Below, one piece after another: positions 39,401 to 47,999 of a stretch of 64,000 bases of DNA. The notes under the pieces are model-generated. The model worked only from the letters and a program-made list of their open reading frames with translations, was not told the DNA's origin and searched no databases. The stretch spans positions 1 to 64,000 of the forward strand of contig CALJAM010000008.1 of the NCBI GenBank assembly GCA_938027685.1. The letters are read 5' to 3'. The translations under genes and the position numbers were made by a program. The stretch is from an uncultured Bryobacteraceae bacterium (lineage in GTDB: Bacteria > Acidobacteriota > Terriglobia > Bryobacterales > Bryobacteraceae). Position 1 is the stretch's first letter. Each line of letters opens with the position of its first letter.

Positions 39401-39892
39401 AAGGGTCAGAGCCAGAGCACTGCGCCCGTTGAGCGGCAGTTCCTGAACGCGACGGTTCTCGATGACCTGGCCCAGGGTGGCGCTGCCGGTGTCGACCAGG
39501 GGCGTCTCGGCCACCACCTCTACGGTCTCGGCGAGTTGCCCGATTTCCAGTTGCAGATTGATCTCGGCGCTCTGGTTGACCTGCAAACGAACGCCGCTGC
39601 GGACGGTTTTCTTGAAGCCCTGCATCTCCGCGCTGACGGTGTAAGAGCCTACGGGCAGGCCGGGCGCCGAATAGTAGCCGGTCTCGGTGGTCTGGGTTCG
39701 AAAGACCGCGCCGGTCTGAACGTTGACGATCTCGATGCGGGCGCCGGAAACCACCGCGCCTTGAGGGTCGGTCACGACGCCGAAAATGGAGCCCGTTCCC
39801 TGTTGCGCGAGCCCGGGCTGCGAAAGGACCGCCGCGGCGGCCAGCGCCGTCAGGCGAGCGATCAGGTTGAAGGGACGGGTATGGGGTTGCAT
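36455..39892 (-). CDS. TonB-dependent receptor with carboxypeptidase-regulatory N-domain (Oar-like)
   Basis: The 1145-residue protein starts at ATG 39892, with GGGAGGAGG upstream. It has a signal peptide (about 1-29, ending GLAQQ), a regulatory Ig-like domain (GVVTDPQGAVVSGARIEI, about 38-110), a plug (QMLDGNNNTLSY) and a barrel closing with FGFKLQF. It leads the catabolic gene set (80 bases before the aldolase gene), so it likely imports the oligosaccharides released by the GH16 enzyme. It shares a control region with the divergent gene at 40035. Confidence 0.88.
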   Translation of the reverse strand: MQPHTRPFNLIARLTALAAAAVLSQPGLAQQGTGSIFGVVTDPQGAVVSGARIEIVNVQTGAVFRTQTTETGYYSAPGLPVGSYTVSAEMQGFKKTVRSGVRLQVNQSAEINLQLEIGQLAETVEVVAETPLVDTGSATLGQVIENRRVQELPLNGRSALALTLLTAGVVANSGPLQSGFGDRGIGLSSISINGGPNSMNAQMLDGNNNTLSYIGEVAVPLAVDAVEEFKVQSGTMSAEYGFTAGGAINLVTKSGTNELHGTAYWFVRNDKFDARNTYALSKLPLRYNQYGTSLGGPFIRNRTFGFFNWEQYLLRRSWPNIATVPIASWRQGDFSNWYTASGVLIPVYDPQTTRPNPAGAGQIRDLFPGNQVPRTRFDPITPKILAFWPEPNKPPINPYTQAQNFQNVGLQKTDWTQMHLRLDHRFGDRNSMFLRYSEAEHDTFSPPPNAGTNFFTDPTVGQDRRDNQTNRNAMLADTHTFSPTLINNLRVGISRQFFTFRAVNGGRDWPRKLGLPPVVPPEQFPQINFGFGTIGGQAYGTRASLNWDIQDMVTKVTGSHTMKFGVNLRLLQGSNKQGSALSGNFSFSGLTTNPQRPAGTGSDLAQFLLGDVTGASCDRITGNTFVGHSLSWFLQDDWKIRRRVTLNLGLRYDFQKKPVERHDGHISFDPVAREPRTGMPGVTVYAGRDGQPRSFRKEDYRDFGPRFGFALDLFGNGRTVFRGGYGIYYPAIFYRDFFGNTQLFSSTTTSYVTSEPGRPAFKFAAGFPYPPMEAPGAAAGPSALLGQSASWTEDDGRTPLNQQWNAGLQQQFGRWLFDVTYAGNKGNRFISAGYNLNQVDPKIRAQLGLSLFDPLPNPWAGIIPGGLGGRTLTRERLLMAFPYYNAVSIYNPQMGNFIAHQLQINVRRSFAQGFFASLAYTAGKTISDSLNTPVNWNLEQNDIGFQDGLYNRRLARAIDPLDVSQRAVVSLIYELPFGPGKRLSPSNRLWQRIVAGWQVNAIGVMQTGTPVIVSGASNYQANRPNATASAKLPRSRRSTKRWFNTDVFYNPPPFTMGQVGRTLPDVRNPATLNWDVSMIKNTGVKERVNLQFRAEAFNFTNHVNLGRPAAGFSPGPDGRNASASFGTITSARDARIIQFGFKLQF

Positions 39893-39976
39893 CAAGTCCT
39901 CCTCCCTTGGCTGCGATTTCTCATCGCGGCGATGTCCGCATGATGCCACACGCCGGCCGCCATGTCAAGGGGCCGA

Positions 39977-40001
39977 AATCTGAAATTTCTGATTTCAGAT
40001 T
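39977..40001. promoter_or_regulatory. Perfect 10-bp palindrome, probable operator
   Basis: AATCTGAAAT, a 5-base spacer TTCTG, and ATTTCAGATT form a perfect inverted repeat. It is AT-rich within a GC-rich genome and lies between two divergent genes. Its right arm touches the -35 box of the promoter for the 944-residue protein, the classic place for a repressor site. The binding protein is unknown. Confidence 0.6.
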
Positions 40002-40028
40002 GCAGTCGGCGGGCGCTCATGCTAGAAT
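40000..40028 (+). promoter_or_regulatory. Sigma-70-type promoter for the 944-residue protein
   Basis: TTGCAG (40000-40005), a 17-base spacer, and TAGAAT (40023-40028) lie just before ATG 40035. Transcription would start at or next to the ATG, so the mRNA should be leaderless; no Shine-Dalgarno is present. Confidence 0.6.
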
Positions 40029-40034
40029 CCAGCC

Positions 40035-42869
40035 ATGCCGTATTGTCGGCTCGCACTCTGGGCGGCCCTGGCTTGCGTCGGGCCGGCCGCCGAGAAGGTC
40101 CACGAGTTGGCCAACGCGCGCTACCGCCTCACCGCCGGTCCGGTCCTGCGCATTGCGCGGATCGATCAGGGAGGGGCGATGCGGGAGCTCGTCCCGCAAC
40201 TGGAAGTGTTCTTCACGGACTCCGACCCCGGCTACAACATGCTCAATCGGCTACGCGAAGAGGTCACCGCAACCGCGGCCTGGAAGCTTGCGGGAAAGGG
40301 GGAACCGGAGGCGGACCTCTACCGGGCGGCCAAGCCGTTCGTGCTGCGCGCCTCCTCCTGGGCCGCTGAGGGCATGCGGGCCGTCCGTTATCGCTTCCCT
40401 CCTCAGCCGGAGTTCGAGGTTTCGCTGCTGGTCGAGCTGGCGGAGGGCACGCAAGCCCCGATCTTTCAGCTGGAGCTGACGCCGCATCGCACGGGCTGGT
40501 TCTCCGTCGGCCTGGCCATGCTCGGAGCCGAGGAGGCTGCGGATCAGGAGTTCCTCTTCCAGCCCTTGGTCTGGCAGTGGAAGCGCTTCCCGGCCCGTTC
40601 CTATCTCACGCCCGAGCATTTCGCGAACACCCCCGCCGTCTTTCGGACGCGCGAAGGGGTCACCGAAGGGCTCGCGGCCGATCCGGGCGAAATTCCTTAC
40701 CGTTTCGCCACCGCTGAGAATTCGCGCTTCGGGCTGGTGTTACGGGAGGGCAGCGGACGCTGTCGTCCCAGCCTGTTCGCGCCCATTCTCGGCGGCGCAG
40801 AATCCTTCCGCAAGGCAGGCGAGGCCTACCGTTTTCGGGCCCGGTATGTGCTGAGCGCGGGCGGCTGGTATGCCGGGGTCAGCCACCTCCTGCGCGACAT
40901 TCTGGGCTACCGCAACGAGCGCCGCAACGCGACTCATTCGCTGAATGAGACTCTGGAGAACATGATCGCTCTGGGTATGGACGATGTCTACTCCGGCTGG
41001 ATCGAGGAGTTGCGCGGCTTCGACTATCGCTTCGACGTACCCGGCACCGTGAAGGTCGTCTCGGCGCTTCACCCTCTGGGCATCGCACTGATCACCGGCG
41101 ACCGCGAGATCTACCGCCGTCGCGCGCGCCCCCTGATCGAATACGTGCTTTCGCGGGAGAAGTATCTGTATGCCGTGAGCGAGGAAATCACCACGCAGAG
41201 TCCCTCGCACTTCCTTCGCGGTCCTTGCGTGGAGCTGGGCGAGCTTGCGAGCCTGCACCGCATGATGCCCGCCTCGGAGGTGTTCCGGCGCGAAGCCGAG
41301 CGCGTTTTCGGCCGCCCGCGCGCCCTCAACCTGAATACGATGACGGGCGGCGGGTCCTGGCAGGACGAACTGGCGATGTACCGCATCACGGGCGACCCTG
41401 CGCGGCTCGAGCGCGCCCGGCGGGGCGCCGACGAGCACATCCGCAACGAGATCGAACGCCTCCCGCAGGACTTCAATACCAACCCCGCGTTGCGCGATAA
41501 GCAGGCGTGCTTCTACACGGATTACGGTCCGCGCTGGTTCGATCTTTTCGAGCTCTATGAAGAGACGCAGGATCGTAAGTATCTCGAGGCCGCTGCCGTG
41601 GGCGCCCGCGCGCTGCTGCTTTGGCTTCGCTCGCATCCTTTTGCGCCTGCGGAAGCCATTACGGTGAATCGCGGCGGTCGGGTCCCGGGCGTTTTCGCCT
41701 GGCGCCGCGTCAGCCAGAGCGAGCGGGTCCCGTTCGAATCCACGAGTTACGTCCCGGAGCAGCGGATTCCCGCTTGGCGAACGTCCCTGGTCGGCTTACC
41801 GCCCGAGCAGGGCTATACTTACAACAACGGCGGACCTATCATGCTGACCCATCACGCCGCCTGGTTCCTGCGCATCGCTGCGTTAACCGGAGATTCCCTG
41901 CTCGCCGACGCAGCCTATAATGCGATACTCGGGCGGTACGCAAACTTTCCGGGATACTATTTCCGCTCGCTTGAGACTAACGTCTATCAGTTACCGAATT
42001 ATGCCCGCCGTCCCTATGACGAGATCAAGTACAACGCGATTTTTTATAACCATATCTGGCCGCATATTGCGCTGCTGGCGGACTTTCTCGTCAGCGACGC
42101 CTTTTACCGTTCGCGCGGCGAGATCGACTTTCCCTCGGCCTACGCGCCCGGTTACGCCTTCCTGATCAGCAAGGTTTACGGACACGCGCCGGGCCGCATC
42201 TACCGGGACCGCGGCCTCTGGTTATGGTTGCCGCGCGGGGCCGTGCGCTTCTCGACCACGGCGGTCAATCACTTTTTCGCCACGGGCGAGCGCGGCCTGT
42301 ATCTGGTCCTCATGAACACCGAGGATCGGTCAATTCGCACTTCGGTGCAGTTGAACGCAGACGTGATTCCCTATGACGCGGATCGCGACTATCCGGTGAC
42401 GGCGCTGAGTCACGAAGGCGCCACAGCTATCGGGCGGATGCGCGAAGGCTTTTTCGAGGTTACTGTCCCGGCGCAGGGGCTGGCGGCTCTGAGAATCGAG
42501 GACCTGCGCGCCGAAAATCCTTTGGTGCGTGCCCGCCGAGACGTCCGAAGCTCACCCGGCGCCAAAGGCTACCTGCGCCAGAGTTTCTCCGAACCGGCGC
42601 TCGGCACGGTCACCGCCATGCTGCTTAACTTGGTGAGCGATTACGCCGACCTGTATGTTTACACGGACGCCACCGAGAAGCAGGCGGCACGCATGCGCCT
42701 GGTCTGGCGCGCGGACGCGGCGGGGGAGGAGGCGATCGAGGATGCATCCTATCCTTATGAATTCAGTCTCCGGCTGAAGGACCCCTCGGCACCGGTTCGC
42801 TTCCGGCTCGAAGCCCGAGCGCCGGACGGAAGCTGGAAGCGGACGCCCGAGATGGAGCTCAGGAATTGA
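40035..42869 (+). CDS. Large exported enzyme-like protein of unknown family
   Basis: I do not recognise a specific family in this 944-residue protein. The N-terminus (about 1-19) could be a short signal peptide. Residues about 20-260 look like a beta-sandwich. About 290-700 are helix-rich with Trp/Tyr-rich loops (TMTGGGSWQDELAMYRITGD, YTNNGG-type loops and HHAAWFLRIAALTGDSLLADAAYN), as in (alpha/alpha)6-barrel glycosidases and polysaccharide lyases. About 720-944 appear to be further sandwich domains. A role in glycan breakdown is an inference from this layout and from the ExuT-like transporter that follows. It may be controlled by the palindrome at its promoter. Confidence 0.6.
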   Translation: MPYCRLALWAALACVGPAAEKVHELANARYRLTAGPVLRIARIDQGGAMRELVPQLEVFFTDSDPGYNMLNRLREEVTATAAWKLAGKGEPEADLYRAAKPFVLRASSWAAEGMRAVRYRFPPQPEFEVSLLVELAEGTQAPIFQLELTPHRTGWFSVGLAMLGAEEAADQEFLFQPLVWQWKRFPARSYLTPEHFANTPAVFRTREGVTEGLAADPGEIPYRFATAENSRFGLVLREGSGRCRPSLFAPILGGAESFRKAGEAYRFRARYVLSAGGWYAGVSHLLRDILGYRNERRNATHSLNETLENMIALGMDDVYSGWIEELRGFDYRFDVPGTVKVVSALHPLGIALITGDREIYRRRARPLIEYVLSREKYLYAVSEEITTQSPSHFLRGPCVELGELASLHRMMPASEVFRREAERVFGRPRALNLNTMTGGGSWQDELAMYRITGDPARLERARRGADEHIRNEIERLPQDFNTNPALRDKQACFYTDYGPRWFDLFELYEETQDRKYLEAAAVGARALLLWLRSHPFAPAEAITVNRGGRVPGVFAWRRVSQSERVPFESTSYVPEQRIPAWRTSLVGLPPEQGYTYNNGGPIMLTHHAAWFLRIAALTGDSLLADAAYNAILGRYANFPGYYFRSLETNVYQLPNYARRPYDEIKYNAIFYNHIWPHIALLADFLVSDAFYRSRGEIDFPSAYAPGYAFLISKVYGHAPGRIYRDRGLWLWLPRGAVRFSTTAVNHFFATGERGLYLVLMNTEDRSIRTSVQLNADVIPYDADRDYPVTALSHEGATAIGRMREGFFEVTVPAQGLAALRIEDLRAENPLVRARRDVRSSPGAKGYLRQSFSEPALGTVTAMLLNLVSDYADLYVYTDATEKQAARMRLVWRADAAGEEAIEDASYPYEFSLRLKDPSAPVRFRLEARAPDGSWKRTPEMELRN

Positions 42870-43014
42870 CGGACGCGGCCAAGACCGGGATCGCTCGGAA
42901 TCGCCCGCGACCGGGCCCGACTCACTCACGGCGGGTGCGTCGAACCTTCAGCCGGGAGGTCGGTCCTGCGCAGGTTTGCTTCACAGCGCGCAGACGGACG
43001 CACGCCCGAACCGC

Positions 43015-44259
43015 ATGAAACGCCGGATCCCTCACCTGCGCTGGTGGATCACGGGCCTGCTGTTTGCCTCTACGGTGATCAATTACGTGGACCGGCAGAC
43101 CCTGTCCATCCTGGCGCGCACGATCCAGAACGAACTGGCTATGGACGACCTGGATTATGCGCACGTGGTCCAGGCGTTCCTGCTGGCATACACAGTGGCT
43201 TACCTTCTCGCGGGCCGCGTCACGGACTGGCTGGGAACGCGCGCCTCGCTCGCTTTATTTCTCGGATGGTGGTCGCTGGCCAACATGGCGACGGGCCTCG
43301 TGCGCAACGCGTACCAGCTTGGGCTGTGCCGGTTTTTGCTGGGACTGGGAGAGGCGGGCAATTACACGGCGGCGCCCAAAGCGGTCTCGGAGTGGTTTCT
43401 GCCCAAAGATCGTGGGCTCGCCGTGGGCATTTACACCGCCGGAGCCATGGTCGGCGCCACCATTTCTCCGCCCCTGATCAGTTGGCTCGGCGGCACGTGG
43501 GGATGGCGGGCGGCCTTCTTCGCGACGGGCGCCCTGGGCTTGTTGTGGTTGATCCCGTGGTGGTGGCTTTACCGTGAACCGTGGCGGCACCCGCGCATCA
43601 CGGCGGAGGAGGCCGCGCAAACTCCGGCCCGGCCGGCAGCCGCGCAATGCCAAGGCTCGGGCTGGAATCTCTGGAAGGAAGCCTTCTCCAGCCGAGCGGC
43701 ATGGCTGTTGATGTCCGCGCGTCTGCTCACGGACCCGGTCTGGTACTTTTACCTTTTCTGGTTCCCGAAGTATTTAATGGATGCACGCGGGCTGACATTG
43801 TCCGGCGTCGGCAAGGTAGCCTGGGTGGTCTATTTGGCCGCCGACCTGGGTAGCGTGATCGGCGGCGCGTTGTCCGGCCGCCTGATCCGGCGGGGCGACC
43901 GTCCGGTGGCGGCGCGCCTGAAAGTCATGGGCGGGGCGGCGCTCCTGGCGCCGCTGGGGGCCCTGGTGGCTTTGCGGCCGCCGCTGGAAATTGTGCTGCT
44001 GCTCGGCGCGCTGGTCAGCTTTTGCCATCTCACCTGGCAGGTCACCCTCACCGCGCTGGCCGTGGACCTGTTCCCCTCGCGCATCGTCGCGACCGTGTTC
44101 GGGCTGATCGCGGCGGGCAGCGGCTTGGGCGGCCTGCTGTCGACCGACGCCGTCGGCCGGCTGGTCAGTGCTTACTCATACGCGCCCGTGTTCGCCCTGA
44201 TGGCGCTGCTTCATCCCTGCGCGTTTGCGGTGGCGCGCAACGTGAAACGCAACGGCTAA
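43015..44259 (+). CDS. MFS transporter, ExuT/anion:cation symporter-like
   Basis: The 414-residue inner-membrane protein has twelve hydrophobic segments. NYVDRQTLS in the first helix and the loop motif GRVTDWLGTR between helices 2 and 3 are typical of the ACS family that imports hexuronates, galactonate and related sugar acids. FLLGLGEAGNYTAAPKAVSEWF in helix 4 strongly supports ExuT-like function. The ATG at 43015 has no clear Shine-Dalgarno; an in-frame TTG at 42976 would add 13 residues. It follows the 944-residue gene by 145 bases and ends in a hairpin. Confidence 0.82.
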   Translation: MKRRIPHLRWWITGLLFASTVINYVDRQTLSILARTIQNELAMDDLDYAHVVQAFLLAYTVAYLLAGRVTDWLGTRASLALFLGWWSLANMATGLVRNAYQLGLCRFLLGLGEAGNYTAAPKAVSEWFLPKDRGLAVGIYTAGAMVGATISPPLISWLGGTWGWRAAFFATGALGLLWLIPWWWLYREPWRHPRITAEEAAQTPARPAAAQCQGSGWNLWKEAFSSRAAWLLMSARLLTDPVWYFYLFWFPKYLMDARGLTLSGVGKVAWVVYLAADLGSVIGGALSGRLIRRGDRPVAARLKVMGGAALLAPLGALVALRPPLEIVLLLGALVSFCHLTWQVTLTALAVDLFPSRIVATVFGLIAAGSGLGGLLSTDAVGRLVSAYSYAPVFALMALLHPCAFAVARNVKRNG

Positions 44260-44262
44260 GCT

Positions 44263-44292
44263 CGCGGTCGGACTCCTCGGGTCCGACCTGCG
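44263..44292 (+). terminator. Hairpin terminator after the MFS gene
   Basis: GGTCGGAC and GTCCGACC form a perfect 8-bp stem with a 7-base loop, extended by CGC/GCG across a one-base bulge. It begins 3 bases after the stop codon. No T-tract follows. Confidence 0.5.
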
Positions 44293-44391
44293 GAGGGCCG
44301 AGATCCACCGGGCCGGTAAGATGCGCCTCCGCCAGTCGGCGCCCCGATGGGCGCAGAATGGGCTGGTGCCGCACGCGTTTGAGTAGTAGTA

Positions 44392-47300
44392 TTGTCTCAG
44401 CGAGCGGAGTGGAGGTCCGCAACCAAGAAACACGTAGCGCACATTTGGACGGTCCTGCTTAGTTTCAGCCTGGCCGCCTCAGGGCAGACCAGGGGAACGA
44501 TTTCCGGAGTCGTCACCGATCCGGCCGGCGCCAGTATTCCCAACGCCAAGGTGCGGGTGGCTGCACCGTCCATCGGGCTGGCGAGGGATACGCTGACGAA
44601 CGAGAGCGGCTATTTCACGGTGCCCTCGCTGCCCGCCGGCCTTTATGACGTCACCGTGGAGGCGCCGGGATTCAAGTCGTTGGTGAGGTCCGGTCTCCGT
44701 CTCGACGCCGACACCGTGCTGAGCCTTGCGCTGACGCTGGAGATCGGGCAGGTGACGGAACGCGTAGAGGTGACCGGGGAAGCGCCGATGGTGGAGACTG
44801 CCCACGGAGAGATCTCGCGCATGGTGACCCGACAGCAGCTTCAGAATTTCGCTCTCCCGGGACGCAATCCCTTTTACATGCTTGGCATCATGCCGGGCGT
44901 GGTCAGCCGGTACGGCAATTTCATGACCGACTTCCGCGGCGGCTCCTACTCGATGGGCGGACTCCAGATCAACGGGCAGCGCAAAGACACGAATTTCATC
45001 AGCGTGGACGGCGTCAACAACGGGAGAACCCGAGACGGGGTGCAGCAGAACAACATTTTGGGCGTCGATTTCATCGAGGAAGTCAAGATCCACACCACAC
45101 ACTATGCGCCCGAGTTCGGTCGCAACACGGGAGCGCAGATCCACTTTGTGACGCGCCGCGGCACGCAGGATTTCCACCTATCAGCCTACGAGTTCTACTT
45201 CAGCGACACGCTGGCTGCCTGCCCCTACGTGGTAGGATGCGCGGCAAAGCCGCGCATCCGGTATCACAACTACGGGTACACGCTGGGCGGCCCCATTTTC
45301 ATTCCCCGCCGATTCAACACGGATAAGACACGACTGTTTTTCTTCATTGGTCTGGAGGGCCGCTACAATTCGGGTTCCAACCAGAAGCTCTCCACAGTGC
45401 CCACAACCCGGGAACGCGCGGGCGACTTCAGCGCCAGCGCGCTGAAGCCCCTCGATCCCGATACCAAAACGCCTTTCCCAGGCCATATCATTCCGGCTTC
45501 GAGAATCAGCACGCTGGGTAAGGCGCTGCAAAAGATTTATCCGGATCCGAATTACTCAGGACCCGGCGGGAACTACTACGCTTTCCGCAGCCAGCCGACC
45601 GAAAGCTGGGATCAGATCTACCGTATCGACTACAACATCAAGCCGAGTTGGAATCTCACCTTCCGGGCCATGCCGGGAATCCAGGATTTCACTTCCTGGT
45701 TCGATAACACAGGCAACAACATCCCGCTGTTCCGGGTGAACCGAAAGCGGTACGGCGACAATTACGTGCTCACGCTGAACACCACGCTCAATCCGACGAC
45801 CGTGAATGAGCTCAGCTTCGGCTATTCCGCCTACCGAGAAGGCTTCAGGATCCTCGACGACGGGGTGAAGCGCTCAACCTACGGCATCAACTTCCCGCCC
45901 CTGTTCGCCATCAACAACCCGACGCGCATCCCGAACGTGAGCATTACGGGGTATACGGGCATCGGCTCGGGCAATATCAGCAAGGTGCGCACACCGACCT
46001 TCATCCTGCGCGAGAACTTCAGCAAAATCATGGGCTCACATGTCTTCAAGGCGGGACTGTACTGGGAAGCGATGAACATGAACGAGCTGAACAATCCCAA
46101 CGACAACGGCTCGTTCTTGTTCGGGCTTACGGCGGCGAATCCGCGAAATTCGGGCAATCCCTGGGCCAACGCACTGCTGGGCAACTTCGACGCCTATTCG
46201 GAAACCGGCCCGCCCGTGCAGACCGTGTACAAGGCTTATGATCGTGAGTTCTACGTACAGGACAACTGGCGCGTGCACCGCCGGCTTTCCGTGGAGTACG
46301 GCCTGCGCTGGGCCTTTATCTCGCCCTGGGGCGCAAAGTGGAACAACGTGGTGGCTTTCATGTCCCATTTCTGGGATCCGGCCAAAGCGCCGCAGGTGGC
46401 CGTCAACGGCGCACTGGTGCCGGGCACCGGCGACCCGTACAACGGCCTTGTGCTTCCGGGCAGCGGATTCCCCGAGTCTGCCAGGGGCCGCGTGGCCGTG
46501 TTCGACGATCCGGCGGTGCGCGCTCTGTTCCGCGGCATTCCGTCGAAATTCCATCCGATCCGCAAGAACAACCTCCAGCCGCGGCTCAGCTTCGCCTGGG
46601 ACGTGCTGGGGAACGGCCGGCTCGCCCTGCGCGCAGGCGCGGGCGTGTTCCATTCAGTTACCGGCATAGCGTACTCCGGCTGGTATCTGGGCGCCAGGGC
46701 GCCGCTCACACTCAAGGCGACGGTGACCAACGGACACGCCGACAATCCGGGCAGCGGCGTCCTAAGCACGACGCGCTTTCCCATCAACGCCGGCGCGCTG
46801 CCAGGAGAGTATGAAATACCGACCATGTACAACTACAGCTTCGGCATCCAGACGGTGGCGCCATGGAGCACGCAGCTCGATATCAGTTACGTGGGCAATT
46901 CCGGCCGCCACCTGTCCTTCGCCAGACCGCTGAACTTTCTGACTCCGCAGCAACAGGCGGCTCACCAGGGCACCGACCTGCGTCGCTTCTACCCCTACCG
47001 CGGCCTTGGCAGCCTGACCATGGTGGAGCCCTCGGTGACTTCCAGCTACAACTCACTGCAACTGGCAGCCCGGCGGCGCACTGGGCAACTTACCTACGCC
47101 GTCTCGTACACCCTGGGTAAGATCATCGGCTTCGGCAACGAGGGTATCGCGAGCGGCATGCAGGATCCGCTCAACCTGCGTGCGGAGCGCTCCGAGCTGG
47201 AGGAAAGCCGCCGCCATTGGCTGGTGATCAGCCACACCTGGGATCTCCCCTGGCACAGAAACCAGCGCGGCTGGATAGGCCGGATTGTCGGAGGCTGGAG

Positions 47301-47721
47301 CGTTTCGGGGGTCTGGACAATCGCCACGGGGCGCCTTTTCGGCCCCACCGTCACCGCGGTGGCGCGGGGCGTAGCCACCCGGCCGAACGTAGTCGGCGAA
47401 TGGTATCTGCCGCCGGAGCAACGCACGCTGTTCCGATACTTCCGGACGGAAGCGTTCGCACGGCCGCCCGACTGGACGTACGGCAACGCGGGCAAGTGGA
47501 TCATCCGCGGCCCGGGCTCCTTCGACCTGAGCGCGTTCGCGCTGAAGGATGTGCGGATCCTCGAACAGATGCGCGTGCAACTCAGGCTGGAGGCCTTCAA
47601 CGCGATGAACCACATGAATCTGGAGAGCATCAACACGCAGCTCGGGCACCGCGCCTTCGGGCAGGTTACGGGCGTGGGCGCGCCGCGCTACCTGCAGATC
47701 GGCGCCAAGCTGTTGTGGTAG
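44392..47721 (+). CDS. TonB-dependent receptor with carboxypeptidase-regulatory N-domain; start codon unclear
   Basis: The protein of up to 1109 residues has a hydrophobic signal (WTVLLSFSLAASGQ), a regulatory domain (SGVVTDPAGASIPNAKV), a plug (FISVDGVNNGRT) and a barrel ending LQIGAKLLW. The start is odd. The only conventional in-frame option is TTG 44392, which has no Shine-Dalgarno and would add charged residues before the signal. A strong GGAGGT lies at 44411-44416, and 8 bases later the frame reads AAG-AAA-CAC (44425), where ATG would give a normal signal peptide. A start-codon mutation or a non-standard start should be considered. Confidence 0.8.
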   Translation: MSQRAEWRSATKKHVAHIWTVLLSFSLAASGQTRGTISGVVTDPAGASIPNAKVRVAAPSIGLARDTLTNESGYFTVPSLPAGLYDVTVEAPGFKSLVRSGLRLDADTVLSLALTLEIGQVTERVEVTGEAPMVETAHGEISRMVTRQQLQNFALPGRNPFYMLGIMPGVVSRYGNFMTDFRGGSYSMGGLQINGQRKDTNFISVDGVNNGRTRDGVQQNNILGVDFIEEVKIHTTHYAPEFGRNTGAQIHFVTRRGTQDFHLSAYEFYFSDTLAACPYVVGCAAKPRIRYHNYGYTLGGPIFIPRRFNTDKTRLFFFIGLEGRYNSGSNQKLSTVPTTRERAGDFSASALKPLDPDTKTPFPGHIIPASRISTLGKALQKIYPDPNYSGPGGNYYAFRSQPTESWDQIYRIDYNIKPSWNLTFRAMPGIQDFTSWFDNTGNNIPLFRVNRKRYGDNYVLTLNTTLNPTTVNELSFGYSAYREGFRILDDGVKRSTYGINFPPLFAINNPTRIPNVSITGYTGIGSGNISKVRTPTFILRENFSKIMGSHVFKAGLYWEAMNMNELNNPNDNGSFLFGLTAANPRNSGNPWANALLGNFDAYSETGPPVQTVYKAYDREFYVQDNWRVHRRLSVEYGLRWAFISPWGAKWNNVVAFMSHFWDPAKAPQVAVNGALVPGTGDPYNGLVLPGSGFPESARGRVAVFDDPAVRALFRGIPSKFHPIRKNNLQPRLSFAWDVLGNGRLALRAGAGVFHSVTGIAYSGWYLGARAPLTLKATVTNGHADNPGSGVLSTTRFPINAGALPGEYEIPTMYNYSFGIQTVAPWSTQLDISYVGNSGRHLSFARPLNFLTPQQQAAHQGTDLRRFYPYRGLGSLTMVEPSVTSSYNSLQLAARRRTGQLTYAVSYTLGKIIGFGNEGIASGMQDPLNLRAERSELEESRRHWLVISHTWDLPWHRNQRGWIGRIVGGWSVSGVWTIATGRLFGPTVTAVARGVATRPNVVGEWYLPPEQRTLFRYFRTEAFARPPDWTYGNAGKWIIRGPGSFDLSAFALKDVRILEQMRVQLRLEAFNAMNHMNLESINTQLGHRAFGQVTGVGAPRYLQIGAKLLW

Positions 47722-47999
47722 CGACTCACAAGACTCATGGGTGCGCCTTGCGTTATCGCCCGGGCCTGGGCATCTCATGATCCAAGGCGGGAGGGCGTAA
47801 CTCCGGAGTAAGTCGGACAATGCGCGGCGGCGCAAATCGCCCGCCACAGGCGCACAGGGATTTGCAGGCGGTGCAATTCGACCTTACCGCAGCAGGGGCA
47901 CAGGGAGGGAGCTGCGCCGCAGATTCGACGAAGCGACCCCGCCTTCTTTTAGCATGGCCTGGTGCATGCGGCTGCCTTCTCGCCGCCTTTCAAAGGTGC
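47722..47999. other. Intergenic stretch between convergent genes
   Basis: This 278-base gap separates the TonB receptor from the convergent dehydrogenase gene. I see no recognisable gene, repeat or strong hairpin in it. Confidence 0.5.
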
